Part shown: in pieces, positions 26,148 to 37,602 of the stretch
Layout: each line of letters opens with the position of its first letter
How positions within the stretch are numbered: the stretch's first letter is position 1
DNA from: Anastatus disparis
Taxonomy: Eukaryota > Arthropoda > Insecta > Hymenoptera > Eupelmidae
Assembly: GCA_017163975.1 (NCBI GenBank)
Contig: JAFFSR010000237.1
Span: 4,340,001-4,404,000 of the forward strand
Direction: 5' to 3'
Length of the DNA: 64,000 bases
Translations under genes and position numbers: made by a program
The notes under the pieces: model-generated
What the model was told of the DNA's origin: nothing
Databases searched by the model: none
Seen by the model: only the letters and a program-made list of their open reading frames with translations

Positions 26148-29100
26148 AGACGGCCTAAGAAGAAGAAGGAGGAGAGGGAGTGAAAAGAACGAAAAAAGCC
26201 TCGAAATGCAAGAAAAAAAAATAAGTGGACGTTTCATTTTCGCCAAATAATCCTTACAAATACGAGCAGCACGATCAGTAAACGAAAAAAGAATAAACTG
26301 AAATTCAAAAATATAAGGAAATAAAAATTTAATGAAAAGAAAAACGATTATAAACATATATAAATTTTTGGTATGTGACTGAACGTCCAATATCAACCTA
26401 AACAGCCATTGTTTGAAAGAGGACTGCTCACGTCGTTCCTTAGATTACAAAAGAGAAGATAAATAATAATAACAACAAAAAATAATGTAATAATGCGTAG
26501 TAGAATATTTTTGAAAATCACGTTTTGTCAAAACTCTGTTATAAATGCGAAAAAAATGAAGCAAAAATATTAACATATTTAAATAGTTTGGTGAAAATGC
26601 AAGAAAGGCTGATCTTAACATACATTTTTTTATTGTAATTAGGAAAAGTAATAATAGCATAATATCAAGATCTTTATTGAAAAAAAAAATATAAATTATG
26701 AAAGTTACACGTGTACGATGCATAGTTAACTGTTTGAAAAGAGATCTGAGAAAAATTTAGATCGAATACTTTTACATCTCTACTCGATTGACTATTCTAT
26801 ACCATAATGGATTTAGGTATCAACATCACACAGTAATATCATATATTAAATTTACAAAAAAGGAATATAAAGAAATGTATGTTAAGGACGAATTTAACGG
26901 ATCGATAAATCTAAATGAAAAAAAAATAACAAAAAAAAAAGAATGTGAATATCGTTGTGGCAATAAATTCATTTGTTAAAAGCGGACTTGTTACTAGCAT
27001 ATGTAGTAAAGTTAAATAATTATTTACTCTTTTTTTATTTAAATTGTTATAGCTTAATAATATTCAGATGGTAGACTGCGATTTTAGCAAACGGATATTT
27101 ATTGCTTCGACAATTATTCATGTATATTTTAACAGGAGTTGCCGTTTTGTATTGTTGTTCTTTAAACGTGAATTTTAAAAAGGTCTCGATTGATCCGATC
27201 GATATATCAATTTTGTTTCGGATCAACGTTTATGGTATGATAACGAAACATCAGTGAAGTTTTACGGTTTCTTTTTGACTGTGAAATAGAAATGAACTTT
27301 TAATTCTTTTTTTATGGAGATTAGTGATTTTTTTTATGTTTAGTATAGTTAGAGTCCTATTTTATAATTTTATGTCCTTAGTACTGAAGTTAGAACGACG
27401 AAATTAGCTTTTTCAGTACTTTGATCACTTGATGATTTTTTCTTTTCCCTTTTTTCAAATAAGCAAATACTGGAAACTGCAATCATATCAAAATTTATCG
27501 TGAGAAATTCTAAAATTCGAGAAAAATTTTCAAGTGATCCGAAATTTATAAAAAAAGGAATAATAGAAAATACATTAGATTAATTGAATAAGTTTTTATA
27601 AACGACTAAATTAGTATCAAATTAAACGTATGCATTCCTTTATAAAACGCTTAAAAATTCCTGCCTCTATTTTCTTTTCTTTTTTTTTTTAAAGTTACAA
27701 ATTAAATAGTCGCTGAATTGCTTGTCGATAATATATAATTGCGAAATATTTCGAATACTGCCATTTTTTCAAATCGTACAACATGAAACGTTACGTTTTT
27801 CATTTGCGAATTGTAAAAGATAAACAAAAACAAAATAAAAAAAAAGAAGAATAAGTGAGAAACGAGATCCTAATTGTATGTATACTCTATATTATATATA
27901 CATTTGCTTGTTTTAAAACGCGAAAAAAATTAATAATTTCGCGTAATTTACTGTATCACAATTGTTACATTCTATATAAACTCGTGTATTTAATGATAGC
28001 CTAAAAAAATCAATTGAATGACATTCCAATTGTACATATTAATATGTTGCATTTTCAATTGAAAAATAAGAAAAACAAGCAACTGCGAATCATCGAATAT
28101 ATATTAATTTTACTTATTAATTGTCCTACGTAATAATTTTTTTTATGTATACAATGTAAGAAATTAATTTTTACTCACTCTATTTTATATTAAACGTATT
28201 AATATTAATTCTACTTTGATTTCACATCGTATCGAACGCTTTACAATCGATGTAGTTTATTTATATGCGAGATGTGATGTCAAAGTGGCGAAATTTTAAT
28301 TGTTATGCCTATGGATAATTTTTTTTATTAAGTTAATGAATTTATTAGGATTTATTTTATATCTGTACCGAAGTAATGATTATAGTATTAATCACAAAAT
28401 ATTTCCATAATGTGTAAGAGTTAGTGCTGTTATGAAAACGTCATAATATCTTATTTTTTTGTAACGCAGATTCGTAGTAGAAATTTAACTGAAAATTAGC
28501 TAAAAAACCGCTAATTTAGCCATTTTTAACGGGTTTTTAGCTGATTCCCTGTTAATTTTCTGCCAAAGTATTTATCAAGATTTTTTACGTCAAGTTTGAA
28601 TAGAAATTGTACATAATATTTTACGTATATCACGTGATTTTTAATTATTTAAAACTTTATACATAAACATATACACGTATATTTTAATTAAATAGTACTA
28701 ACTTACAAGAAATTTTGGGAAAATTACAAATAAGTTATAATTTATCGTATTATTTATATATTTTGCATTTTCTTTATTTTTATTAAAACAATAAGCAGGT
28801 TTTTATCAATTACCAGCTTAATATTATAGAAAAAAATAAACGAACAAACTTTGAAAATGTGTCTTTCGAAATAACAATGAAGGCTTCAGCGTATTTTTGC
28901 TATGGATGCAAAAAAGCAAACAAACCCGTCTGTAATTCACTGCGAACACAAGCGTAACACAGAAAGTATATATCAGAGTAGAAAATGAAAAAGAATATTA
29001 GATTTGAGGAAAAAGACCAAAAAAAATGAAAAAATTGTTTTTTGGTTCAACATATCCTATGATAAAATGGAATAAATTTTCTATCGGACCAACACGTAAT

Positions 29101-31286
29101 ATTGTTCGAAGGAAAACAAAAAACGCTTCTGTTCGAAAATAATTGCTAATTTAAATTAATAATAATCTACATTTTTTTGCATTAATATATTAGTCAAGTT
29201 TATAATAGATTTCATATTAACATTTAAAAATAAAAAACAATAGACTGAGCCTATCGAGAACTTCCTTTATATTTTTTTGAATGGATTTCAATCGTTTTAG
29301 AGGCAATAATCAACGAAGGATTTTGAAGTTAAGCTTTGAGATTTAGTATGATCTTTGTTTATTAATTTTTTCATGTAACGTGTAATTAAAGGCTTTTGTT
29401 TTCTTTATAATGCATAAAATATGCGAAACGAGCCACTTTTGAAACTCAAAGACAATAAGCCTTTGACTGAATATTTAGAAGTATCAAGGAATTTTGCTAA
29501 AATTATAACTTTCAAACAATTATCATACATTATCGAAGGATTTGGGGAATGCTACACTTTTAATCGAATCACATTTTCTTTATAAACATTGTTTAATTTA
29601 AAATTTATGTTTTTCTTAGTTTTATTTATAAATAATTTTATTAAGAAAAATTTAATGTTTGAAATTTTGAAAATTTTTTATAATATATAAAAATTTATTT
29701 CCTATGAAGATATATTTGGTAGACAAGACTTCTGTAATAAACTATATTAAATTTTATGATGTACTACAATTTTGTAAAATTAAAATACCTATAATAGGTA
29801 TAAAAAATAATTGATACAATAAAACTTATTCTTCGTAATATTCGATGTTTATGATACGTTTAAATAATGGTATTTATAATTAAAATTAATATTGTATTTC
29901 ACCGTAGTGCATAATTCTAAAAATTGCATTATTTGTAAAAGTGTTTTAATTTATATTACGAAATTGTAAAATGCGACTCGATTAAAATAGATTTATTCCA
30001 TGAGACGAGAAATAAACAAAATGGTTGTAAAATGTTTTTTTACATAAACATTTCAACGAGAAAAGATAAATTTTTCTGAATTAACAATGTACATTTTACT
30101 GTGTATAAAAAGAAAAACTGTGAAAAAAAACTATAATACTGTATATTCATTGTGCATGAATGACGAAACTGTTTAAAAAAAAAATTCGAAAATTCATGTA
30201 CTAACGAACAAGTTTAATAATGTTCAATTTTACGAGTGTACGACGAAGCTTTTTTTTGAGATTAAGCCTACGAGACTATGCAGTAGCTTAGGATCTGAAT
30301 AAGAGAAAAAAATTTTGAGAATATAAAAAAAAATTACGAGTGAATAAAAAAATCAACTGTGACAATATGTATATACATGTAAACATTAAAAAAAAATATA
30401 ATAAGAGTAATTATTTTTTTTCCTGCCGTTCCAATTTAACCGTTGCGATAACTAATTACGTAAATAATCGTTGGCCAATTAAAGAAGAAAAAATAATTGT
30501 ACGATAAATATGAAGTTCGAACAAGTTCAAAGAGAAATACTAATATAAATGACGATTTTAAAAGGTCAAGTTTTACTTGTTGAAAAAATAAAAAAAAAAG
30601 CAAAAATACATATTTTGAATGTTACATGTGTATGTGTTTATATTTTCATGTATAAATATATACAAACGATAAATATATATAATATAAAATTCATATACAG
30701 TATATATATTTGTAACTCATAATCAGTGTAACTGGCACTTATATATGTAGATTCTTTTTTTTTAAATTTAATTTTCATACAGTCTTTTAGTTTTTTTATA
30801 ATAATTTATATTAAATTAAAGTCTTAAAATAATAAAAAAGTATACAATTTTATTTTTTTTAGTCAATTCTAACAAAAGTTAAAAACACAAAAAAACTTTT
30901 TTTTCAATTATAGTTAAGCACGAAATTTAATCGTAGTTTTCAATTTAATTATGAAAAGAAATTATTTTGAGATCAATAATTTTTTGTAGTAAAAAAATTA
31001 AATATTCATTAGTGTTAGTGAAAAAAAAGGGAAGAATTTATGCTAATAGAAGTGTTTTTACAGATAGTTAATGGAATGTAAAATAAAGATGTCACTTTTT
31101 TCACGTTAAATCGAACTATTAGCTTTTTCTATTTCATTTTTTAAATAATTTTTGAAAAAATTCTTGAAATATATGAAATTATTTATTTTTTCTAAAAATT
31201 TAGAATAAAATAAAAATAAAATATAAATAAATTGTTATTGTATTACTACTAAAGTTAAAGTTAAAACTTAGAAATCTGATAAATTT
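26148..31286. other. AT-rich 3' flank of SLC7, no gene recognised
   Basis: There are several AATAAA-type signals after the SLC7 stop, so the first part is probably 3' UTR. The rest is low-complexity AT-rich DNA with no coding pattern. An imperfect hairpin at 28487-28560 (AAATTAGCTAAAAA against TTTTTAGCTGATT) is the only structured element noticed. Confidence 0.6.
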
Positions 31287-31473
31287 GAGGTCGTCAGTGG
31301 TTCACTTGGTAGAGTGAATTCATAATCTCGAGGACCAGAGATCGAATCCCGCTCTCGGCCGATTGATACAAGCACCAATGTATGTTACATGTGCTTTGTC
31401 CACAAATACACTGACGTCCTCCGTCGCTAATTAGCATCGTAATGATAGCATAAATACAACGACGTTAAATAAA
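31287..31473 (+). repeat. tRNA-derived SINE, copy 5
   Basis: It is a nearly full plus-strand copy: GAGGTCGTCAGTGGTTCAC head, B box GAGATCGAATCCC, body with ATGTGCTTTG, and end GCATAAATACAACGACG plus an A-rich tail. A small deletion in the anticodon arm separates it from the consensus. Confidence 0.87.
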
Positions 31474-32303
31474 TTAGAAAAAAAAATCCGATAAAATCAG
31501 AATGATAGAAAAATTTTCATTTCTCTTAATAATTTATTTTTTTCAAATCCTCATTGAAAAAAAATGTTTAAATTATTATCATCTCTTAAATTTTTCATTG
31601 TATTTCTTGTTTGAAAAATTTTTATGAATAAAACTAACGAATTTCAAATATTCAAACAGCACATTTAAAAAAATTGTGTTTTGATATCAACTTTATCGGT
31701 ATAATACATACTTTATCAAAAAATTTATTATTAATTGTTAAAAGTATAGATAAGTAAATATTGCATAATATGTTTTTGGAATACAATATTTTACATTAAC
31801 CATAGTGATATAGAAGTTTCAATAACTCAATCGACAGAGCTATCAATTTAAAATATTTTAAAAATAATTTTAGATATAAATAGTATTGGAGTTTAAATGA
31901 AATAGTACAGATCTGTATAAAGTTATAAAACTGAAAAAATAATTTTCATTTGTTTTCATTTATTGTTTAAAATTATATAGCATAGTTCTCGACATCATTC
32001 TGAGTTGGAAGATGTGTAATATAAAAAAAAAGAAAAAAAGAATTTAAACCTTTCGAAAAATTTTAAATGCATCATATATATAAGAGTTAACATCTACATA
32101 TAGTATTTAGATAAAAGAAATGAAAAATATTAACTCATCAAATGCTGTTGATTTCTTCTCCTTATTAGATCGCACGTTATTCAGTTGATTGTAGGTGATT
32201 CTCAAGTTTTGTAGAAAGAAAGGCAAATGATGATAGATTGCCTTACTTAATTTTTGTATAATAGTTTTTTACCCGTTGAAAGTAATAAATGAATAAATGT
32301 AAA

Positions 32304-32590
32304 AATAAATTTTAAAAAAGCTTTTATTTTGTCGGTAAATGCGACATAGTTGAATATCAATATAATAGCGATAAAAATATGTATGTACATAAAATAATCT
32401 TATTACTTTTTTTCTTAGCTTAAAAATTGTTAACATTTATTAGTATTGTACTGAAAATTTTTAGAAAAAAATTATTTTTGCACATCCTATATACCGTATA
32501 CACGTACAAAATGGAAAATTTTGACAAACTAAATGTATGATAATATAATTTAAAAAAAGAACAGCGACAACAGCGATTTTTTTTCTTTTT
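32304..32590 (+). repeat. diverged direct repeat, copy A1
   Basis: This matches 40185-40490 along its length, from AATAAATTTTAAAAAAGCTT at the start to GAACAGCGACAACAGCGATTT near the end. In between are shared blocks such as ATAGCGATAAAAATA and GCACATCCTATA. Small indels and many substitutions suggest an old duplication. It does not look coding. Confidence 0.85.
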
Positions 32591-32656
32591 ACTTTAAAAT
32601 AATTAATTGAATACAAATGTTTATCAAACGAAAAGTTATAAAAACTCATTTAAAAA

Positions 32657-32914
32657 ACGCCACGGACACTTCAGGATTTGCAAGCTGGCACAAAAGGGCA
32701 TTTACTTTTGCAGACAGAAAATGAGCTGTTTCAACTCTCAAGCGTTGGTGCAGATACTCAATTTTAATACTATGTGACCAGGAACACCTGTTACTGGTCA
32801 GCAAGCAGGTAAACAAGCCGCTTCTAGGGTCGTCATTGTTCAGCACATGATGGGAACAAAAGCAGGAACCCCTGGGGTTTATCCTGTATGTCAAGCTTTT
32901 GTTTTAACAAATTA
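32657..32914 (+). pseudogene. broken protein-coding fragment, Gln/Gly/Thr-rich
   Basis: This GC-richer island has protein-like codon use in two plus-strand frames. The first block (32657-32767) includes RTLQDLQAGTKGHLLLQ and stops at TAA. After a frame change the second block (from 32778) includes PGTPVTGQQAGKQAASRVV and then GTKAGTPGVYP. No start codon, splice acceptor or intact frame is visible, so it looks like a decayed exon or retrocopy. The composition recalls Gln-rich coactivators such as TAF4, but I do not recognise the family with confidence. A minus-strand open frame of 82 codons over the same bases is probably a shadow. Confidence 0.5.
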
Positions 32915-33224
32915 ACATAGCATGGATGCGATACCTATTATTTCTATAAAAGGTTTTTTATTAAAAAATATTAAGTTTAAATATTTAAATTCATTTATTA
33001 AATTATAGTATTTATTTTTATGATTTCTAAATATAAAAAAATAAGCTTTTTCTTCAATTACATTTAAAAAGAACCTTATCCATTCTTATCTAAACAAATG
33101 CTTACACTTATATATCATTAATTATTTTTATTTATTTGTCAATTTTAATAAAAGTGAAATTTTCCTTATCTCAAAGGATTTACCTGAAAAATTTAGAGTT
33201 AATAAGATCGAAGAAAACATCCAC

Positions 33225-33330
33225 ATGAAACCCTTCGATCTTCACTGTAGAAGACAACGAAACATATACCTGAGATATTTCGATCTACCCTATTCAAAGC
33301 AGCCAAGATCGAAGGGTCTCAGGTATATAT
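33225..33330. repeat. permuted inverted repeat
   Basis: ACCCTTCGATCTT and, further on, ATATACCTGAGA are both found again in reverse complement within one block, AAGATCGAAGGGT followed by CTCAGGTATAT. The order of the two parts is swapped relative to a simple hairpin. The block lies about 600 bp past the stop of the MATH-BTB gene. Confidence 0.6.
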
Positions 33331-33943
33331 TTTTACTTCAATGCTTTATGTTACGGACTTCGCAGCTCAGGTTTTCGATTTCACTGTTCGGAACAACTAA
33401 GCATTCGTAGCAAAATGTTTTGAAGTTCTTTTCGTAAATAAAAGCTTCAGAAAGTTTTTGTACAAAGTCTGAGAACAAAAATTGAATCAACAGAGCAGTA
33501 CTAACGCTTTCTACATATACAAATGACTCGATGCTTATATTACTCAACGTGGGTAGGGGTTACTCTATAAATAATACTCACTCCTAATTTTTATACGAAC
33601 ATGTGCTTCGACCTTACCATGCGCTTACACAATACGAACTCCTGCTAATTGTCAAGTGTATATTCTTGTGACGATAAATTTTATATTTTTAAATTTTCAT
33701 TACCGACCAAACCCTATTCCTTAAGACTATTTTCTTACACTGATAATTTATTTCAAATTTTTAAAAATATCTTTGCTTATAAAGAAGTTTGTTGTTAACA
33801 TAAAATGTTCTGAAAGCGATGTTGATTTTCTTCGAGGTTTGATCACTCAGTAAGCCGTGGCTTTTTAACTTCATCACTAAACAAACAAGAAAATTTTTTA
33901 TTATTAATAATTTATAATTTTAATGTAATAAGATAAGCATACC

Positions 33944-34861
33944 TCACTTTGTTCCGTGTCTTTGATTGTATCTTATTGCGAACTTGCGAAGAACTGGGTA
34001 TAATAAACTTTTTCCTGTCGCCTCTTTGAATTCTTCTGTGAAAACTATATCCATTGAATTTGGCACAAAAAAAATTGCACATTTTTCTTTAAGAGTATTA
34101 ATGTTATGCTTGTGTGCAAATGACATATATTTAGTAATATTTTCCAGTGTGATATTGTTGCATAAATAATTAATACAGTATTCCTTTAGTTCATTTATGT
34201 AGAATTTACCTGAGACTTCGTATAATTCAAAAATTACCATTTCCTCATCCTCTACCTTATCTTGGTATATATATCTTAACATTTCTTTAAAAACTTTCGC
34301 CTCTACGTCTTCAATTTCGAAAGAACTTTTGTTTAAATCCTCTTCAAATATATTTTTAAATACAGGGCTTATTCGACCCAAAATAGTTTTGTGCGCTCTA
34401 AATGTTTGTCCTTGGACAATTAGATAAACATCGGTTTTGACCGAAAAATCTTCTTCCGCTGTTTTCAGGAAATCATACTTTCTATTTGTTATATTTATTC
34501 CCAAAGTTAAATTAGCCATGGATTTGATTTCATCACAGGTCATAGGAAATTCAAATTTTGGATGTATCAATGACTTTTTTTGGGAACATACTTTGTTACC
34601 TTCTTCATTAAATAAATTAAGCTCGAGATCAAAGTCTGAGTCGTTAGGATTTGCTGAAACCACGATGATTATAACAACGTTATCTTGTAATTTTGCAGAT
34701 GTAATCCTAAATCTCCATAAGTATTCGATTTCTCCTGTTTTTACTCGGAATTCGGGAGATAATAATAATTCATTTTGCTTTAAATTTTCGAAAAAGTCAT
34801 TCACATTCCATTGAAAACTGCATCTTGCCAAGCCTTCTTTTTCTGTTGTCTTTTCAGCCAT
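33944..34861 (-). CDS. intronless MATH-BTB protein (speckle-type POZ-like)
   Basis: This is a probable Cul3 ubiquitin-ligase adaptor of the SPOP/Roadkill type. The chosen start gives MAEKTTEKEG and 305 residues. An in-frame ATG at 34900 would add 13 mostly hydrophobic residues and is less likely. The MATH domain covers about 10-130 (CSFQWNV, SPEFRV, EYLWRFRITS). The BTB domain covers about 136-235 (DFSVKTDVYLIVQGQTFRAH, SPVFKNIF, VFKEMLRYIY), and a BACK-like tail follows. The length is slightly below SPOP (about 374 residues). There are no introns and no stops, which suggests a retrocopy or a lineage-specific expanded member. A broken relative lies at 20992-21262. The flanks are repeat-rich. 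The substrate is unknown; expansion of such genes is known in several insect groups. Confidence 0.88.
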   Translation of the reverse strand: MAEKTTEKEGLARCSFQWNVNDFFENLKQNELLLSPEFRVKTGEIEYLWRFRITSAKLQDNVVIIIVVSANPNDSDFDLELNLFNEEGNKVCSQKKSLIHPKFEFPMTCDEIKSMANLTLGINITNRKYDFLKTAEEDFSVKTDVYLIVQGQTFRAHKTILGRISPVFKNIFEEDLNKSSFEIEDVEAKVFKEMLRYIYQDKVEDEEMVIFELYEVSGKFYINELKEYCINYLCNNITLENITKYMSFAHKHNINTLKEKCAIFFVPNSMDIVFTEEFKEATGKSLLYPVLRKFAIRYNQRHGTK

Positions 34862-34979
34862 TTCAAAAATCAAAATTATTCTTAATATAATTTGTTTCAA
34901 GAGTTAAACATTCACTGATTCACATTTGAAAAAAAAACGGAGTACTATAGCTACTAACATGTAAATTACCACAACACCA

Positions 34980-35200
34980 GAAAATGTTTACAGACGCTGT
35001 CAACGTGAACTGCGAGCAGCACCCCAAAGATTTAGGCGAGCAGCTCTCTTAAATGCTAGACAACTGTTGCCCATGTGCATATATGAATTCGGTTATGCTC
35101 GTGCCATGACCGTTATACCGAACATGACCGAAATTAGATGAGTGCGGGCACAAAGTGCAGGGCAACAGTTGCTTAGTTTTAAAGAACGGTAGCCAATCAA
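34980..35200 (-). promoter_or_regulatory. GC-richer 5' flank of the MATH-BTB gene with inverted repeat
   Basis: This lies about 120-340 bp upstream of the minus-strand MATH-BTB start. It is clearly richer in G and C than its surroundings. It carries CAACTGTTGCCC at 35061-35072 and its exact reverse complement at 35160-35171, with weaker matching outside. It could be promoter or 5' UTR sequence, or the remains of a small inverted-repeat element. Confidence 0.4.
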
Positions 35201-35428
35201 TTTGCTCAAGACTAAACCAATATTATCAAAAATTTTTTTCCATGTTTAAGAAGCTTTATTTACATAGCCGACGGAAATATACTTATCTTTATTGAAAAAT
35301 TTTTTGAAATATAATGATCAATATTAATTTTAATATGACGAAAATTGTAATGTTAATGTTTATATTTGCTTAGATAATAATTTAGTAACTCTTTTTTATA
35401 GAAATGTAAGTTAATCATTCTTTTTTTA

Positions 35429-36386
35429 CACTACCCTCCAGCCGCATTTGCCCACCCTACATGAAAATCGATAAAACTTTAAAGTTTTGTGGCTCAGTGA
35501 AAAATAGTCGTAATTAAAAAATTCCGACTGGGTTTTAAAAAGGGTTTAAAAACCTTTAATTTAAGCCGAGTTGAGCAAAAAAAAATTAAAAAATGCATGC
35601 CTTATGCGTAAAAAACTAACTAAAAAATATTCAATTTTTTTCCCTATTCAAATGCCTGCCATTTTTGCTAAATATATAATCAAAATGGAGTAATAGCTAA
35701 ATATTTCAAAATGAGCTATAGAAAGCTCATAAAATGAGCGATTTAAAATAAATATATAGAATTTATGAAAAAAAGTCGTTTATTTTTGAGATCAAAAATA
35801 ATATAAATGCATATTAACTGAAAAATCCGGAAGGTTTTTTTAAATTCATTAAAATATAAATATTGAATAAATGGATTTTTTTCAATGGGATCAAAAATGA
35901 ATAAAATCTTTTTTACTGATTCTCAGTTTAACTTGAATATTTATTTTTTTGACTCAAAATGAACAACTTTTTATTAAAAATTTTTTATATCATGCGTATT
36001 TTTTGAGATAATAGCTATTAAAAAAAATCGTTTTTTCATAAAAAATGACCATAACTACCGTAAAATTGATCATAAATGAGCTTTCTATAGCTCATTTTGA
36101 AGGTGACTCCTTTAGCTTTTACCTCCATTTTGTTTTTCTATGATTCGATAATTTCCGCAAAAATGGCAGGCATTTGAATAGGGGCAAAAAAAATTGAATA
36201 TTTTTTAGTTAGTTTTTTACGCATAAGGCATGCATTTTTTTCAACTCGGCTTAAATTAAAGGTTTTTAAACCCTTTTTAAAACCCAGTCGGAATTTTTTA
36301 ATTACGACTATTTTTCACTGAGCCACAAAACTTTAAAGTTTTATCGATTTTCATGTAGGGTGGGCAAATGTGGCTGGAGGGTAGTG
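35429..36386. mobile_element. 958-bp foldback MITE with TA target duplication
   Basis: The ends are CACTACCCTCCAGCCGCATT on the left and its complement GGCTGGAGGGTAGTG on the right. The terminal inverted repeats run for about 240 bp with few mismatches, and weaker symmetry continues to the centre near 35907 (AAAATGAGCTATAGAAAGCT against AGCTTTCTATAGCTCATTTT). There is no transposase frame. TA flanks both ends (35427-35428 and 36387-36388). The related sequence at 37240-37280 has the same flanks with one TA and no element, which confirms the ends and the duplication. A TA target suggests a Tc1/mariner-type source. The CACTA start is probably coincidence, because CACTA elements make 3-bp duplications. 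Confidence 0.88.
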
Positions 36387-36600
36387 TATATATTGAAAAG
36401 GAATGTATTACAAAATATTTAGATGTGTCGGTTCTATAATTATGACATTTCAAAATCTCAATAACAAAAAAGTTATTTCGTACGTTTTCAATATATTTCA
36501 CAGTCATACGTTAAATATATGTCTAACTACAATCAAAATAAAAGGAAATTTTAAACAGCGAAAAAACTGAATATAATTTTTTTTACCCATTTTTACAAGA
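36387..36600 (+). repeat. direct repeat copy B1, split by the MITE
   Basis: From AAGGAATGTATTACAAA onward it matches 37262-37430 (shared blocks TTAGATGTGTCG and TCTAACTACAATCAAAATAA). A later block, AATATAATTTTTTTTACC, matches 37570-37602. The left flank of the MITE (35405-35428) is the other part of this copy. Confidence 0.82.
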
Positions 36601-37239
36601 CATATAATAAAAATAAGGAAAAATAATTTTCTATTTTTCTTATAATGATGGAGGTATGGAATTGGAAAATTCATTCAACACATTTTGCTTGTCAATTTAC
36701 TTTATTTATTTATCAAGCAATTTTCAATTTGTTTTCGTCTCTTATTAAAAGTCGCACATTATCAATTATAATACTATACGCTGCTATCACTCACATATTC
36801 TCTTTCTCTCGCTTTCGCTCTCTCTTTTTTCTTTTTTTATTATCTATTTAATTATAGTTTAAATTAAACAAATACAAAAGAAAAGAAATAATGAAAACAA
36901 TACTATTTCAATAGCTCATTCTCAAAATCATTGACATTCGCTCGTTGGTATTTAGCACACGAACAGACACCAAAGTGGAATGGTATAAATTTAATTTCTC
37001 GTTCGAATTCGACGCTTCTAAATACTTTAAACAATCAATATATATTTTTAACAAATTAAAAATATAAAATATAAAAGTTTATCATTTAAAAAGTCAAGAC
37101 TTTTTTTCTATATTAACATATCTTCAAATTAATAAAAATTTATTAGTAAACTCAAAAATGCTTCAAACGTCAATCATTTCCAACATAAAATCAAACTATA
37201 ATTTTAAAATAATATCCAAGAGAAATTATTCTTTGCGAA

Positions 37240-37602
37240 TCATTATTTTTTTTATACATTGTAAAGGAATGTATTACAAAGTACTTAGATGTGTCGTTTC
37301 AATAATTACGACGTTTCAGAATCTGAATAACAAAAAAAAAGTTACTTCGCGCGCTTTCAATATTTTCCTCAGTCGTACATTAAACGCGTGTCTAACTACA
37401 ATCAAAATAAAAGGAAATTTTAAAACAGCGAAAGAGAAAAATACATTTATCATCGCTTTTCAAAAATACATCTATACAAAAAAATTTCTCATCAATGTTT
37501 ACAAATTATAGAAAAAGAAAAAAACATCAATACAAATGAGATTTAACGATAAACAAATAAATTAAACATAATTTTTTTTACCTATTTTTAGCGTTTTTTT
37601 CT
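37240..37602 (+). repeat. direct repeat copy B2, carrying the MITE empty site
   Basis: This is the paralogous copy without the MITE. The segment ATTTTTTTTATACATTGTAAA corresponds to the left flank TTTTTTTA plus right flank TATTGAAAA around the element at 35429-36386. About 130 bp in its second half are missing from copy B1. The two copies start about 870 bp apart. Confidence 0.82.

Noticed and set aside
31805..31850. possible worn tRNA-like A box (AATAACTCAATCGACAGAGC)
   Set aside because: No B box, body or tail of the SINE follows.
32646..32894. 82-codon minus-strand open frame
   Set aside because: The plus strand reads more like a protein in two blocks, so this is probably its shadow.
35429..36386. 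CACTA (EnSpm) transposon
   Set aside because: The end reads CACTA, but the empty-site comparison shows a 2-bp TA duplication, not 3 bp.
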